From NCBI GenBank assembly GCA_027604185.1, contig JADGKB010000058.1:1-64000 (forward strand): DNA of 64,000 nt. The letters run 5' to 3'. The first letter of the stretch is position 1. Every line of letters begins with the position of its first letter. Both the position numbers and the translations under genes were made by a program. The notes beneath the pieces were generated by a model. It did not search any database. It was given only the letters and a program-made list of their open reading frames with translations, and was not told the DNA's origin. The DNA comes from Boothiomyces macroporosus (lineage: Eukaryota; Chytridiomycota; Chytridiomycetes; Rhizophydiales; Terramycetaceae). Of this stretch, positions 30,723 through 42,523 are shown piece by piece.

Positions 30723-31910
30723 ATGAGAGAAGATGATGATGAATTCTTTTACAAGCAAGCAAAACTAAGAGCAGAAATAAGACTAAAGGAAAACAGACCC
30801 CAGCCAATCGATTTGATTGTAATTAATCTGACCATAAAGAATATTGATATTTTGGAGATATTGGATAACTTGAAGGGGCCAGAATTAACTCAATTACTCT
30901 CAGATTTGCAATTATTCATTCAGTTTGACGAACAGGACGAGTATTACAAATCTATCAAAGAAATTGTCGAATTTCGATTACAGAATACCAGAACTGGAAT
31001 CAGTGATAAAATCAAAAAAGACATTACTGAACTCTATGCTACAAAATCTATAGGTTGATGCTAATTGACATAGCTGAGCTTATTGAACTGGAGCATCAGG
31101 TAAAAGAAAAGATGAAGCAAGATTTCATTGATTTGGATTACTGGGAGAATATCTTGAAAATTTTGAATGTTTACAAAGCAAGAGCCAAACTGCAGAAATA
31201 TATCAAGACTGTGATATTAGAAAAAAAAGAATTCAAAAGACAAGAATTTAAACCGTACATGGAACCAACCGTATCAAGTATAGTGCAAGAAGATGATTTG
31301 ATTTTCACTCAATCTCAAAACCAACAATATATTCAAGAATCTAGGAATGAAATTTTGCAGAAATACCAAATCCAGCAAACTACTGAGTCATTATTCCAAG
31401 AGACTATTGAACAGCGACAAGCACTATACCAACAAATGGTAAGAGATGCATCAGTAGATATAGAAGATGAAGAAATAATGAAATCCAATTTTGATTTTGG
31501 AGAAAAATACAAACCCAGAAAGCCAGATTATTATAATAGGATAAAGTGCTCTATCTTAATGTAGGTATGGAATAGAATGGAACAAGTACAATACTGCGCA
31601 TTACAACCAAGATAACCCACCTCCAAAATCTATTCTGGGATACAGGTATTCTTTAATAACAAGAGATTCAATATTTTTTACCCAGACTTGATTGATAAAA
31701 TCCCACCAACATACAAAGTACTCGAAAAGCCAGATTGTTTTGTTGTTGTGTTTACTGCTGGACCGCCTTACGAAGACATTGCTTTTAAAATCATTAAAAG
31801 AGAATGGGAGCATAACCACAAGAAGGGTTTCAAAAGCTGTTTCGATGGACGAATGTAATATTTACTAATACAGGTTACAATTATGGTTTGATTTCAGAAA
31901 GCCAAAATAA
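30723..31910 (+). CDS. CACTIN: Cactin, splicing-associated protein (short form)
   Basis: Cactin is a conserved nuclear protein linked to pre-mRNA splicing fidelity. Introns at 31054-31073 (20 nt), 31546-31564 (19), 31646-31665 (20) and 31855-31873 (19) give 369 aa. It starts directly in the conserved middle domain (EDDEFFYKQAKLRAEIR, RPQPIDLI); the several-hundred-residue N-terminal coiled-coil/RS region of animal cactins is absent. The C-terminal cactin domain is intact: KPRKPDYYNRIKYGIEWNKYN, NPPPKSILGYRFNIFYPDLID, GPPYEDIAFKIIKREWEHNHKKGF and the end LQLWFDFRKPK. ATG 30723 is the first start; an additional upstream exon cannot be excluded. Stop is 10 nt from the gag-like ORF. Confidence 0.93.
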
Positions 31911-31920
31911 ACTCGTTTTA

Positions 31921-32181
31921 TTAGTATTCCATTTCGCTAGACCTCGTGGAATACATTCTCTCCAATTTTTCCAACATTACTTGTGGTGAATCATCACCTT
32001 TGATTCCAATTGTGCATTTGGTATCAATGGATTCTAGAATCATTTGCTGGGCTTCCATTATCAAATGAGGGTTGTCTGACCAAACTAGCATTCCATCATC
32101 GTACTTGCAGTATTTCTTTTGCTGCATGCGGTGCTTGATTTGCTTTGCCCAACTTGAATAGTTTGATGGGCCTTTCAACAT
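31921..32181 (-). CDS. Copia gag / UBN2-like ORF, 86 aa
   Basis: A single ORF with ATG 32181. It begins MLKGPSNYSSWAKQIKHRM, the (K)L-x-G-x-NYxxW-xxxM/K pattern at the N-terminus of Ty1/copia-type Gag (UBN2/DUF4219 group). Later text ILESIDTKCTIGI and MLEKLERMYSTRS also fits Gag. No protease, integrase or reverse transcriptase follows; it stops 10 nt short of the cactin stop. A related 58-bp stretch at 34054-34112 shares the leader and first codons, so both derive from one element. Either a truncated retroelement remnant or a tiny domesticated Gag gene; the open frame at a compact position favours neither strongly. Confidence 0.6.
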   Translation of the reverse strand: MLKGPSNYSSWAKQIKHRMQQKKYCKYDDGMLVWSDNPHLIMEAQQMILESIDTKCTIGIKGDDSPQVMLEKLERMYSTRSSEMEY

Positions 32182-32290
32182 TTTTGGTAGGGTGGATTTA
32201 GTTCAACGTGGTAATTTACAGCTGAAAACAATTGACTTTTATTGACTGGCTAATTTATCTTTTTGACTATATTCCTGTCCATAGATATCC

Positions 32291-32368
32291 GTCAAGAGAT
32301 GCTGTTCAATACCTGTCAAGAGATGCTGTTCAATACCTGTCAAGAGATGCTGTTCAATGCCTGTCAAG
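32291..32368. repeat. 24-bp tandem repeat, 3.25 copies
   Basis: Copies 32291-32314, 32315-32338 and 32339-32362 of gtcaagagatgctgttcaat plus four bases, almost identical, then gtcaag. It lies 150-230 nt upstream of the ferroportin start, inside the 340-nt gap 32182-32521, which otherwise shows nothing. Confidence 0.95.
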
Positions 32369-32521
32369 TTATAGATTATTTGATACCCTAACACCCATTT
32401 ATTGGTAGACTCTGGCTAGGCATAATTAAAGCGCATCTGGGATGATTATCTAATTGGTGATTAATCGTGCATCAGCGTACTGGCAAGTGACCCAAAAATA
32501 ATTTTTAAACACAACTTGGTG

Positions 32522-33787
32522 ATGGAATGGTTCCTTGTTATTAGTTACTTTTTCACTTCATGGAATACAAGAGCGGATGCATGGTCAATATCCCTGTTCA
32601 TCTCCTTACTGTTTCCGGACACACTCCTTCCAATATCTATATACTCATTTGCAAGCAGCTTCTCCTGCCTCTTATTTGCTCCTACAATAGGCTCACTCGT
32701 CGATCGATATCCCAGACTCGTCGTAGCCTCCCTCGCAATAATATTTCAAAAAGTGTTCATCGCTATCTCTGCTGTGCTCTTGTTTCTCAAATCAGTGAAA
32801 TCAAACAACTCCGAAATGGATTTCTACTTTTATACGCTTGTAGCAAACGGATCGTTGTTGCAAATTGCTAATCTGGTATCACGAATATCGATACTTCGTG
32901 ATTGGACATTGTGTATTGCAAAAGATCCAACAAATGATATTTCACTAACGACATTAAATGCGAGGCTTCGCTTTGTTGATCTTGCTTCAGATTTAGCTGC
33001 TCCAGTAGTTATATCAGCCATATCTTCTTTCTCCACAATTCAAATCGCCATGATCTTTGTAATTGGCGTATCAACACTCTCTATTCCTATAGAGTGGATA
33101 CTGATCAGGATAGTTTATTTCAAATTCCCATGTTTAGCCGTAAAGATTCCGAAAGAAAGTACTTTATTTCAATGGAGCTTGCTGGTAGAGATTTGGAAAC
33201 TGCCTGTTATTACAACGTGCTTTTCAATTTCTATTCTATACATGACTGTATTCACAATCAACACTGTTTCTGTTGGGTATCTTCTTTCCAAGAATGCTGG
33301 GATGGTGTATATATCATTAGCTAGAGGGGTGTCTGTGTTTTCAGGGCTATCATCCACTTTTACACTTGAAATACTCGTAAAAAAGATTGGATTAAATTAC
33401 ACTGGGATAGTAGCAATATGGTTTCAATTCACTTGCATATTGATAGCGCTTGCTTCATTCTATCTCCCAAAAGAGAGTAACTGGGACCAAATAGGAATAT
33501 GGTTGTTTCTTTCAGGTATCTGCTTATCCAGATGGGGCTTATGGACATTTGATCTTGTTCAACAGCAATTATTACAAGAACATGTTCCAGAGGAGCAATT
33601 AGGGCTTGTATCTGGTGCTGAAATATCCCTTCAAAACTTTTTCCAAATGCTGTCCTACGTGTTTACTATAATTTGGTCTTTACCCAGTGAGTTTTGGATA
33701 CCGTCTCATATTTCAAGTGGGGCAGTGTTCCTTGGGGCAGCTTCATTTTCATGCTATGTATTCAAGAGCAAAGAAAATAAAACGTGA
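32522..33787 (+). CDS. Ferroportin-like (SLC40A) metal exporter
   Basis: Ferroportins export Fe2+ (and some other divalent metals) across plasma or vacuolar membranes. Intronless, 421 aa, ten or more helices. Family blocks: SYFFTSWNTRADAWS at the N-terminus with the conserved Asp of the first helix, FAPTIGSLVDRYPRL after helix 2, ANLVSRISILRDW in helix 4, LNARLRFVDLASDLAAPV (equivalent to the NATIRRIDQLTNILAP segment of the human protein), and RWGLWTFDLVQQQLLQEHVPEEQLGLVSG in helices 9-10, the most diagnostic stretch. The start ATG 32522 is preceded by a TTG-initiated extension that I reject. The large extracellular loop of vertebrate ferroportin is absent, as expected without hepcidin. Confidence 0.9.
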   Translation: MEWFLVISYFFTSWNTRADAWSISLFISLLFPDTLLPISIYSFASSFSCLLFAPTIGSLVDRYPRLVVASLAIIFQKVFIAISAVLLFLKSVKSNNSEMDFYFYTLVANGSLLQIANLVSRISILRDWTLCIAKDPTNDISLTTLNARLRFVDLASDLAAPVVISAISSFSTIQIAMIFVIGVSTLSIPIEWILIRIVYFKFPCLAVKIPKESTLFQWSLLVEIWKLPVITTCFSISILYMTVFTINTVSVGYLLSKNAGMVYISLARGVSVFSGLSSTFTLEILVKKIGLNYTGIVAIWFQFTCILIALASFYLPKESNWDQIGIWLFLSGICLSRWGLWTFDLVQQQLLQEHVPEEQLGLVSGAEISLQNFFQMLSYVFTIIWSLPSEFWIPSHISSGAVFLGAASFSCYVFKSKENKT

Positions 33788-34601
33788 TCTCGCAGAATGT
33801 TAGAGATATCAGTGTAAGAATTGATTTTATCCACAGTATTTCATAGTCAATCTGTTCTCGTATATCACTTGGAAGCATGTCAGTAATATTACACTGGAAA
33901 CCAGTCAAATCTTGTGTTTACACTCAAGATTCTGTAGGAAAAATAGAGTTATCTAGGATTTGTCACAAGCTGCAAACTACCCAACAGGATCTCTATCTCA
34001 TTGTTTCCACATGCGTTCTGTTACACACGTACCATAAGTCGGCTCCTACTCAATTATTTGATGGACCCATCAACATTTTTGTTAGGGTGGAATATTCAAC
34101 GTGGTGATGTAATCGCAAAGAATTACAATAATATACGTAAACAAAATTGCTAATTGAAGTATATCGGAAAGATCTACAGTTCTTTTTTCGTGGGTATTTC
34201 ATCGGTTTTTTTGGTGAGAACGCCAAGAATATTCTTTGGCCATGCACCTAACCACGCACTTTCTGTGGTATTATGTACATATAATGCACAAGTAATAAAA
34301 CTGCTTCCTAAAGTTCTGGAAATCTCTTTGGAATTGTAAAGTGTCAAACCTGTCAAATTGGACCTGGTTCCGTATAAACAGAACCGCGTAATCTATACAC
34401 AAATATTAAATATAAATAAATCTGATTTTGATTTCGCGATAATTAATAACTGGGGTGGAGATTGGTGTGTATTGTCTTTCTGTGCTTTGTTGGTCACATC
34501 AACACATCTCATTATTTTCTCGAGCACAAAGACACAGAGTCCAAATATTTATATTGTTTCAAAAGCCCTCAAAAATCTCTACTTCATTAATCCTTTCTAA
34601 A
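33788..34601. other. Gap with a retroelement scrap
   Basis: About 810 nt between ferroportin and the forkhead gene. Contains the gag-leader fragment at 34054-34112. A 76-aa plus ORF (33877-34107) runs into that fragment and shows no family features; small ORFs on both strands at 34150-34360 overlap each other. No supported gene. Confidence 0.5.
34054..34112 (-). mobile_element. Copia-gag leader fragment
   Basis: About 80% identical over 58 bp to 32158-32216. In minus orientation it carries the same leader (CCACCCTAACAAAAATG) and first Gag codons (MLMGPSNN) and then stops. A relic of the same element family. Confidence 0.6.
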
Positions 34602-35703
34602 ATGTCTACTGAATCAGCCAACAGATACAAGCTAGCAGGAAATCAAATCACATCAAAATATATTGCAGATCAGCTTGCCTGGGAACCTGTACAGCAGACT
34701 AAAATAAAAGACACTAATCAAGAATATAAGAATTGCGGAAGACCTCCTATTCCATATGCGCAATTGATATCGCAAGCGATCGAAAATGCACCATCGAGAA
34801 AAGTAACTCTGTCGGGCATTTACCAATATGTAATGACATATTACCCTTACTTTAAAACTGCTGGATCTGGATGGAAGGTATCTATAGATTAACCGCAAGA
34901 ATTCTGTCAGACACAATCTCTCACTAAACAAAAGCTTTGTACGTGTACCTCGACCTCCATTGGAAAAGGGAAAGGGTGCCTACTGGACAAAATCAGATGA
35001 AGCTACTGATACAAAAAAGTCGCAACGACGATCGCATCGCGACTCTCCATACTTTTCAGATTCATTCCACGAACCAAAATCTTCCCATAGTGAGCTCCTG
35101 GATGCCTTCTCCTACACAAAGGATGTCTTTGACTGCAAGCCAGCAAACTACGGACAGCCATATGCAGATGCTAGACAACAGCTCTCCTCCACATCCATGG
35201 CCACACTGTTAGATGGTGAAAATGAACAAAATCTTGGTAAATATACGTTCGATGAGAAACAAGGCAATCAGCTTTACTTTGAGCCAACTAGTTACTTCCA
35301 GCATCAAACTTCCATGGAGGACCTGGGCGTATCCCAACAAATTTCCGAGTCCAACTTGTCAAATGCTTCATTCATGACTGTAAACCAAAATATTGACCAA
35401 AATAACTTTATCAATAATTCAGCTTTTCAATCCATGGAATTCCCTAGCTCAAGTTCAGTAGAGAATTCTGAACAATATGAAAGAGGAATGTACCCAATCT
35501 TCAATCATGACCAATTCTCTTTCCAAGACTTTTCGAGTTCATTCAATTGCCCACAGTCCTACATGTCAGACTATAACAGCCAGTATCCTAGCTCCTTGGA
35601 TGATCCTAATCACTCGATGCTGCTAAGTGAAAATTGGCCAGAAGGTAGCGAAGCAGCTATTGAATGGGAGGGTTTAAACGAAGAATCGCAAACAAACCAA
35701 TAA
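34602..35703 (+). CDS. Forkhead transcription factor
   Basis: A nuclear winged-helix DNA-binding protein of 359 aa; intron 34878-34899 (22 nt) falls inside the recognition helix, joining GSGWK to [13 protein letters not shown]. The forkhead domain spans about 46-124: [51 protein letters not shown] and [10 protein letters not shown]. The rest is Ser/Asn/Gln-rich and acidic (residues 125-359), a likely activation region. Fungal forkhead factors control cell-cycle and developmental genes (Fkh1/2, Sep1, Hcm1), but with no FHA domain in this protein orthology is open. Start ATG 34602 lies just after a short leader; the longer frame upstream lacks similarity. Confidence 0.93.
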
Positions 35704-35738
35704 AACATCATTAAAAGAGCTATTAAATTTATTTCTTA

Positions 35739-36575
35739 TTATACTAAAAACCGTGGCTAGATTAGTGCCGAATACCTTTTCTATAATCTTCTTTAGTCGA
35801 CGTGGTTTGTTTTGTTCCATCTTCAATTTATTGGAATATTCACTCATTCTATTCCTTTTTTGTTTCTAAATTAGCTTATCATTACCTCGATATGCCATTG
35901 TTCATCTTCGGAATGACCAAGCCCTCTGGGTAATCGCATTTGCATATCTCGCGATTTTAATTTGCGATACTCTGCCTGGGAGTAAGGCTCATACTCTACT
36001 GACACCTGCGAGTTGGAGCGATGTAAATGGTATCGCTCGTTAGTTGTCATCGTTGGTCTGATTATCACTGGAGTAGATGGTCTTGACGATATTGTCCAGT
36101 TTCTAGAATGCTGAGATATTTCAGATGGTGCAGGCGATGTTGACCTTTGATGAAATGGGTGATTCATTGGATTCGCAGAGGGCTGGCGGTATATGTGCGG
36201 AAATTCTTGGGGTTGAGTTGCATAATTGACGGGCCGCTGTCCCATGCTGTATCCGTTTGGTCCATACATTTGCCCATTTGTTGGGCCAAGCTGTCCGATA
36301 GGCGGGATAACAAGTCTAGCGTTTGGCATTCCCCTCTTTCCCATATCTGGTGGATATTGCTGCGAAAATGTATTAGGTGGAAAAGAATATCCAAGTTGCA
36401 TCATTTGGGGATATCCCATGTTTGCATTTGGTCTAATTGGATATCCCGGTGGTCTAACATGCTGTGGAAGAGGAAATGGTTGAACAGGCTGCTTCGCGAT
36501 GACGTATCCATATTGATTACCTTGCATAGTAGGTGGTGGCATTCCTTGCGGATAGATGGGATATCTGCCATACAT
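35739..36575 (-). CDS. Pro/Gln/Tyr-rich protein with conserved-looking C-terminal module
   Basis: Two terminal introns, 35866-35885 (20 nt) and 35757-35775 (19 nt), extend the open frame, giving 265 aa. Residues 1-150 are low complexity (Pro, Gln, Met, Tyr, Gly), typical of disordered or condensate-forming proteins. The C-terminus is different: YEPYSQAEYRKLKSRDMQMR, LPRGLG, then EDEQWHIEKQKRNRMSEYSNK and a basic end. The pattern PYxxxxYRKL...L..GLG...W...K..RM.EYS recalls a short module I associate with some cilium- and microtubule-related proteins, but I cannot name the family. Stop is 35 nt from the forkhead stop. Confidence 0.7.
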
Positions 36576-36677
36576 TTTACTATCAACTAAGATTCAAAAT
36601 TAAAAAATCCTTTGTTTGGGTCATATTTGTTTATTTTTTGTATATGAATTAACTATCAGCATAGAAACATGGAATGA

Positions 36678-39600
36678 CTATTCTGAAGGTACGGCTGAAG
36701 AAGCAGCCTTCTTCTTCTTCTTTTTCTTCTTGCTTGCAGTTTCTTCAGTTGAGATCAACGATAGGCTAGACACGGTAACTGGGATACCTTGGAAAGCAGA
36801 AGTTGCAGGATTCTGCTCTACAGTAGTAGGCTTGACAGATTTTTTACCTGGATTCACTGTTTGCCATTCATCTACTACAGGCTCTGGCTGTATGTATTCT
36901 GGTGCCTTTGGAAGTGGGACAACTGGTTTCTCCACATGGCCATTAGCTTGTGGGGCAGCGGCCTTCTTTTTCTTTTCAACATGTACTCCATTTGAGCCAA
37001 TAACTCCATTGACCTCAGGTTCCGGTTTGGAAATAGGAGCATCTACATTCTTTTTGTTACGGACAGGTACAGACTCCCATTCTTGCTTTGCTGGGGTATC
37101 CGCCTTGACATTTGTAAAAGTAGGTTCATTAACAGTTACCATCGAGGAAATCTTATTTCCTTGTTTAGACTTTCCATGATATCCGCTTGGAACACCCTTA
37201 GGAACACCAGTCTTTCCAATAACAACATCGTCGTCCACCCTAGCAGGAACTTGGGCCGCCTTTTGAGATTCTTGCAAAGCTCGTTGAGTTTCCAAAATAT
37301 CGTTGACAGATTTAAGAGCGATTTCCAGTGATGTTTCATTGGCTGCTCTAATCGTCAGATTTCTGGTTTTTGTGTTCTTGTTCACATGCTGGTCCAAATC
37401 TAAATGGGCACCAGATTCGTCGCGAATTCTGTTGATTGTGATACCTTTGCGTCCAATGATATGCGCTCCAAATTCTTCAGGGATTGCAATGAGAGAAACA
37501 TATTTAAATAATTCCTATAATTAGCATTATTTACCAATTGCTTCAATTGGGCTGTTAATGATTTAACAACTTCAGCTACCTTGCCTTTTTCTCCTTTGAC
37601 AAGGACATGGCCATCCTTTTCTCCTTTGATTGCCCCTGCAGATAAGTTAACAGAGGTGCTTCCACTATTAATCTTCTTTACAACATCTTGCAAGCCTTGC
37701 AATACAAGTTGATTGCCCCTGATCGAGTCCAAAATGCTAGCTGGGACAGGCACAGTTTGAGTAACACGAATTTTAGAAGAAATGTGTGCTTTACAGGCTT
37801 GCATTTCTTTTTCGTCATCTCCTAAAATGGTATAAGTGACAGTATCTGCACTTTCGGACGGCCAAATGCTTACAGAAAACCTTCTCATCAGATCACACAA
37901 GCCGTCTTTGCTTCGGCCAAATGCAACATTTGCATCAGATTTAGGCATGGCGACTGTTTGCTTTGGGGTATGATTCAAATCCAAAAACTTGACAAATTTC
38001 GATTTTTCATAGCCCTTGTTAACAACTTGCACCAATAACGCATTGAATTTCTCTTCAATTTCTGCAAAAAGATCAGCATTAGCAGTCACAACGATAATAT
38101 TTGGATCATTTCCATCATTTGGTTTCGGGAAATTGATTCTTACTCTATCACTGCCTCCAAGAGTTTCAATAAACTCGCGGATGACGCTTCCACCAGAGCC
38201 AATTACCAACTTGTGAAGAAAAGTTGGAACATGTAGATTTAACGTGGTGGTGTTTGCCTAACATAAAGTCATTATTACGATATCATTTCCAATATTCTCT
38301 AAAATTTCCTTTACTTGCTCACATCCAGCTTGATTCCCTTCAACAGTACATTCAATCATATCATCGTCCAACTCCAATCCAAAATCGATTCTGACTTTAT
38401 GTTCTTCTGAAAGTTTAGCCATGTTTGATCCACCTCTGCCAACGATCACAGACATTGAGGCTTTAGGCAAAACAAGCTTGACAGAGTAGGAATTCAAAAT
38501 CTACGATTAAAATACAAAAACCTTTTCTTCAACAGTTTCAATGAATGCTTTTTTAGCTTGAACTACACCGGCTTTGTTACCATGAATGTGAACAAAGCCT
38601 AATCCGTTTTCATCCTCTTCTTCCTCTTTTGAAAAATGAGCTTGCACGTTGCAGGACTCCAAAATTTTCTTTAGTGCCTTTCCTTCTTTGCCAATGAGGA
38701 ACTTGATCATTTGTTTCTTCATTTCGTCATCATCCCCGAGGATTGCTTTTGCAGGCTTGCTGATTGAATCAAAAATATTAAATTTAACTTCATCGGTATC
38801 CAGTAAAACAACCAACTTTTCCTGTAAGATGGATTTTGCAGCGACGACAAAGGACTTTGGCCCCTTAATTGTGATGATTTCTTCATTGTTTGCAGAAGCA
38901 ACATCAAAAGACAAGTACAACCCGCCAGTTCCTGTCAAATCCTTTTCAAATGATTTTTCATTCGACCCTAATTTGAACTTTTTGTTGGCAAATTGCTCTT
39001 TGACAGTCTTTGAAATCCAGTTAATATCTTTGCCTCCAGTGCCTCCAGTGCCAACTAATTGTTTAGCATATCCATTTGGCACTTTGAGTGTCTCAGTGAA
39101 ACTGGCCATAACCTCAATATGCTTCCATTCACCAACGAGCTCATTGATTCGACTGGCAACTTTGGCAACATCATTTTGAGGACCCTTGATGGTGATAGAA
39201 TTGGCAGTGTTCTTTTCAGCACTTCCAAATCTTACAATAACTGCATTTCCATAAGGGACTAGCATTTCCTTCAATGCAGCACCGCCGCTACCAATCAACC
39301 GTCCATGATATTTCTGATCAATTTGCAAAACAGTTGTAGTCAAGTCGGCAGAGGCGTTGGCTTCATCTACAACATACTTTTTAATCTGGGTAGCAAAGTC
39401 AAGAGCCTCCTTGTCTGACGCAGCATTTGGTGCCTTCTTTTTAACAATAACGACAATTTCATTTATATCTTCATCTTCAGCTGGTACCATGATATCAACC
39501 AAACGGCCGTCCCATTCTTCTTTTCCTTTCAATTTTTGAATATTTTGACCACCTTTCCCAACAATAAAACGATGCAAATCATTAGGAACTGCACAAACTG

Positions 39601-40967
39601 CCAAATACAAAGATTGAGATGTTTGCTTGATAAACTTTCCAAGTTTGTCTTTAATACTGTTCAAATCAGCCAAAGATTTTGCTTGAACCTCCACCGACAG
39701 TGCAGATAAATGGAATTGAATTGTAGAGTTGTGTTCAGTTTCCAAGTTCTTGATAAAGGCTCGTTCTTTTTGCAAGAGATACTTGACAAACAACGCAGCA
39801 TCTACAGTTGGAGGTAAAATAGCCTTCAATTCAAACTCTCCAATTGAAACAGAATTTGCACGTTCCAACACAAGGGCTAAAGCTGCGCTAAGGCTACCTT
39901 GAGGGCCACGAATAAGAACGTCGTCCACAGGGTTATTGATAGAAGGCACTTCAACTACACAGCCGCTTTTTTGCATAATTTCTTGTAAGCCTGAACCTTT
40001 TGGGCCAATAATAAAACGATGTTGCTTCTTTGGAATAGCAATATTTAGGGTTTTTGTCGTTTGTTTCTTTGTGTTAGTTAAAAATTACAAATTCCTCATA
40101 AAGGGATAATAATTTAGCCTCGCATTTCAAAGTTTCTGCTCTCTCTCCAACCAGGAGAATCTCGTCTGCCTTTTTGTCAGTGCTTTCGGCATCATATGGC
40201 GGGATATGTATTTTGATTCCAAACTCTTCCTCTAGCTGAGCAACATTGCTCTTGTTTGCACCAGCTAAAAATGGATGGAAGGATCGTTCAATAGTGACTC
40301 TTTGGTAGTGATTGCTAGTCTACATTAATATAAAGTACTCTTTGAGCAACCAATGCATCGATTTCCTTTTTGGCATCTTGAATTGCTTCGAAATGGCCAG
40401 TGATGGAGATTTGTATGTCTTCATCGGTTTCGTTATTCTTGTCAAACTTTGGGATTTGAATATTGGTGAGGGTGCGGCTAGTCAGTTCCTTCAACGCAGA
40501 GCCTCCTTTTCCCAATAAGAACGGACGAACCATTACAGGGATAGTGATCGTTTCCGTAATCTGGGTGAAATCTATCTTACCTTTACTGCCAAGATATTTA
40601 AGAGTTGTTTGCGGGCAAGTTTGACATTCTCCGGTAATCCGGTAATGATAAAGGTCAGAGACTGAGTGTTCTTGTTTGTAGAAAATTCAATTGATGTCTT
40701 GTGTTTCTGCATCAAATCTTTGCAGACTTGGCTAGCACTTGTTTGCTTTCCAAGCTGTTGCCTTACTTGCATATTCAATGGGATTTCCAAACGTTCTGTA
40801 GTCGTTTTAACAGCAGATTTGGGAGGTTTCCAAGAATTTACTACTTTTGGCTGGCTTTTTGGTAAACTGGGAAACGAATCCGTAGAATTAAAATCAACGT
40901 TCTTTTCAGGGACTTTAATTGTATGTTGATTTTGCAATTGCTCTATAAACTCTGCTTCTTCAGTCAT
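36678..40967 (-). CDS. Vigilin / Scp160 multi-KH RNA-binding protein
   Basis: Vigilin-type proteins bind mRNAs and polysomes at the ER through many KH domains. Introns: 40561-40580 (20 nt), 40320-40338 (19), 40067-40088 (22), 38501-38521 (21), 38258-38278 (21) and 37515-37534 (20) give 1388 aa. At least nine canonical GxxG loops are visible: LLGKGG, IIGPKG, IVGKGG, LIGSGG, LVGTGG, LIGKEG, IVGRGG, VIGSGG, IIGRKG, with several degenerate KH copies between. Residues about 1150-1388 are a Lys/Pro/Ala-rich tail that ends in a run of lysines. ATG 40967 (MTEEAEFIEQ) is the start; the upstream TTG frame is rejected. It may be called SCP160 or HDLBP by homology. Confidence 0.93.
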
Positions 40968-41242
40968 TTTTTGAAAACGATTTTGGATCGAAGGCAAGAA
41001 AAAAAGCAGTCGAGTTACACAAGAAAATATTCAAGTGAAGGCGAAATCTAAGGATTTATCCACAACAGAGCCCGGCTAATTAAGATTCTGGGGATTCTAG
41101 AAGCGTCTAATAACGAGCGATGACTAATTGATTTACGGATCAAATTCAAATAGATTATCTGGATAGATATGCTATTTTAATTGTATTTTAAATCTATAAA
41201 ACGGAATTTCGTGTTGATATTTTTCCCAAACAAAAAGCAACC

Positions 41243-42466
41243 ATGCCGCCCCAAATGAGCAAATTCCAAGAAATGATTGAAGCAGCAAAAAAGAATTTGC
41301 CAAAGCCAGCTCCAGAACCAGAATTAAAACCCAAAGATACCAGCAAAATTGAGGAACTGAAAAAGAAACTGGCTCAGTTACCTTCAGAAATCACTACAAA
41401 GTCTGGAAAGAAGATTGATGAATTGGTTACAGTAAAGCGAGTCGAAAAAGAGAAGCGGAAATCAAGTGATTCCAGGAAAAGAGTCCAAGGACGGAAAGAA
41501 TCCGCAAGACAAGATTCACCGCCAAGGAAACCAAAGTCACTTTCATACGAACAATTAATGAAACTTGCGAAAACTACTACCGTCGAAGGATTGATTAAAC
41601 CAGTGGAAAAAAAAGAAGAGACAAGGGATAAATCAAAAGAAAGAAAGGATCGTTCATCAGAAAGGGAAACATCAGTTGACAGAGATAAAGATCGATACGT
41701 CCAACGACCACTGGATAAATACACTGATAGACCAGTTGAAAAGTATAGATCTCACAGTGATCGCCCTTCTTCCAATTTAATAGTTCCGTCTTCAAGAATT
41801 TCGCAAAAGTCAAACCCAGTTAGTAGGAAAAAAGGAGTTAAAACCCCGCCTCCAGACTTGATTAGACTGCAGAAACAAAAAAGAGACTTGGCGACTATTG
41901 AAGAAGTACAAGCGGAACTTGCTAAAAGAAAGGGAAAGGATGATGGAAGAGACCGCAGGGATGACCGTTTGAAATCAGATATACGCAGGATGGATCCTAG
42001 GGATAGATACGATTCAAGAGACAGAGTAGGAATAAAGACTTCAAAAGAATCGTTGAAAAAGTCTGGCTCAAAGGAATCACTAAACCGAAAAGTAGTTATT
42101 TCTAATTCTAGAAGCCTGTGTATTCTGATGAAGAGTCGGATTATGATTACAAGAGAAAGAAACATTACTATTCTGATGATGATGATTACAACCATCGAAA
42201 AAAGAGGAAGCACGACCTGACTGATGAATCATACGTTGAAACCAATGTATCATCTATCATTGGAGACATGTTTGGATACAATCGCAACAAATACCGTGAC
42301 GATTATTCAGACGATAGTAGTGATATGGAGGCTGGTTATGATGATGTATTAAGAGAAGAAAAACGGAGGTAATTGACATTAATCTAGTTTGAAAATTGGA
42401 AAGAAGGAGGATTTGGAAGAAGAATTGAGACAGGAAAGGGAAAAAGCAAGAAAATATAAGCGCTAG
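41243..42466 (+). CDS. SPT2: SPT2 histone chaperone
   Basis: SPT2 binds H3-H4 and acts in transcription-coupled nucleosome reassembly. Introns 42092-42111 (20 nt) and 42369-42387 (19 nt) give 394 aa. Most of the protein is Lys/Arg/Ser/Asp-rich with arginine-aspartate repeats (about 120-270) and is probably disordered. The C-terminal SPT2 domain is clear: VSSIIGDMFGYNRNKYRDDYSDD, SDMEAGYDDVLREEKRSLKIGKKEDLEEE, ending REKARKYKR. Intron 2 splits this domain (REEKR-SLK), and splicing restores it. Stop is 57 nt from the stop of the convergent hydrolase gene. Confidence 0.92.
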
Positions 42467-42523
42467 CATTGTAATAATATATATCATAGGAATAGGTTTA
42501 TAAATGTTTTATATTACAATTGA

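Noticed and set aside
33877..34107. 76-codon plus ORF
   Set aside because: Its end is antisense to the gag-leader fragment and no domain is visible; probably chance.
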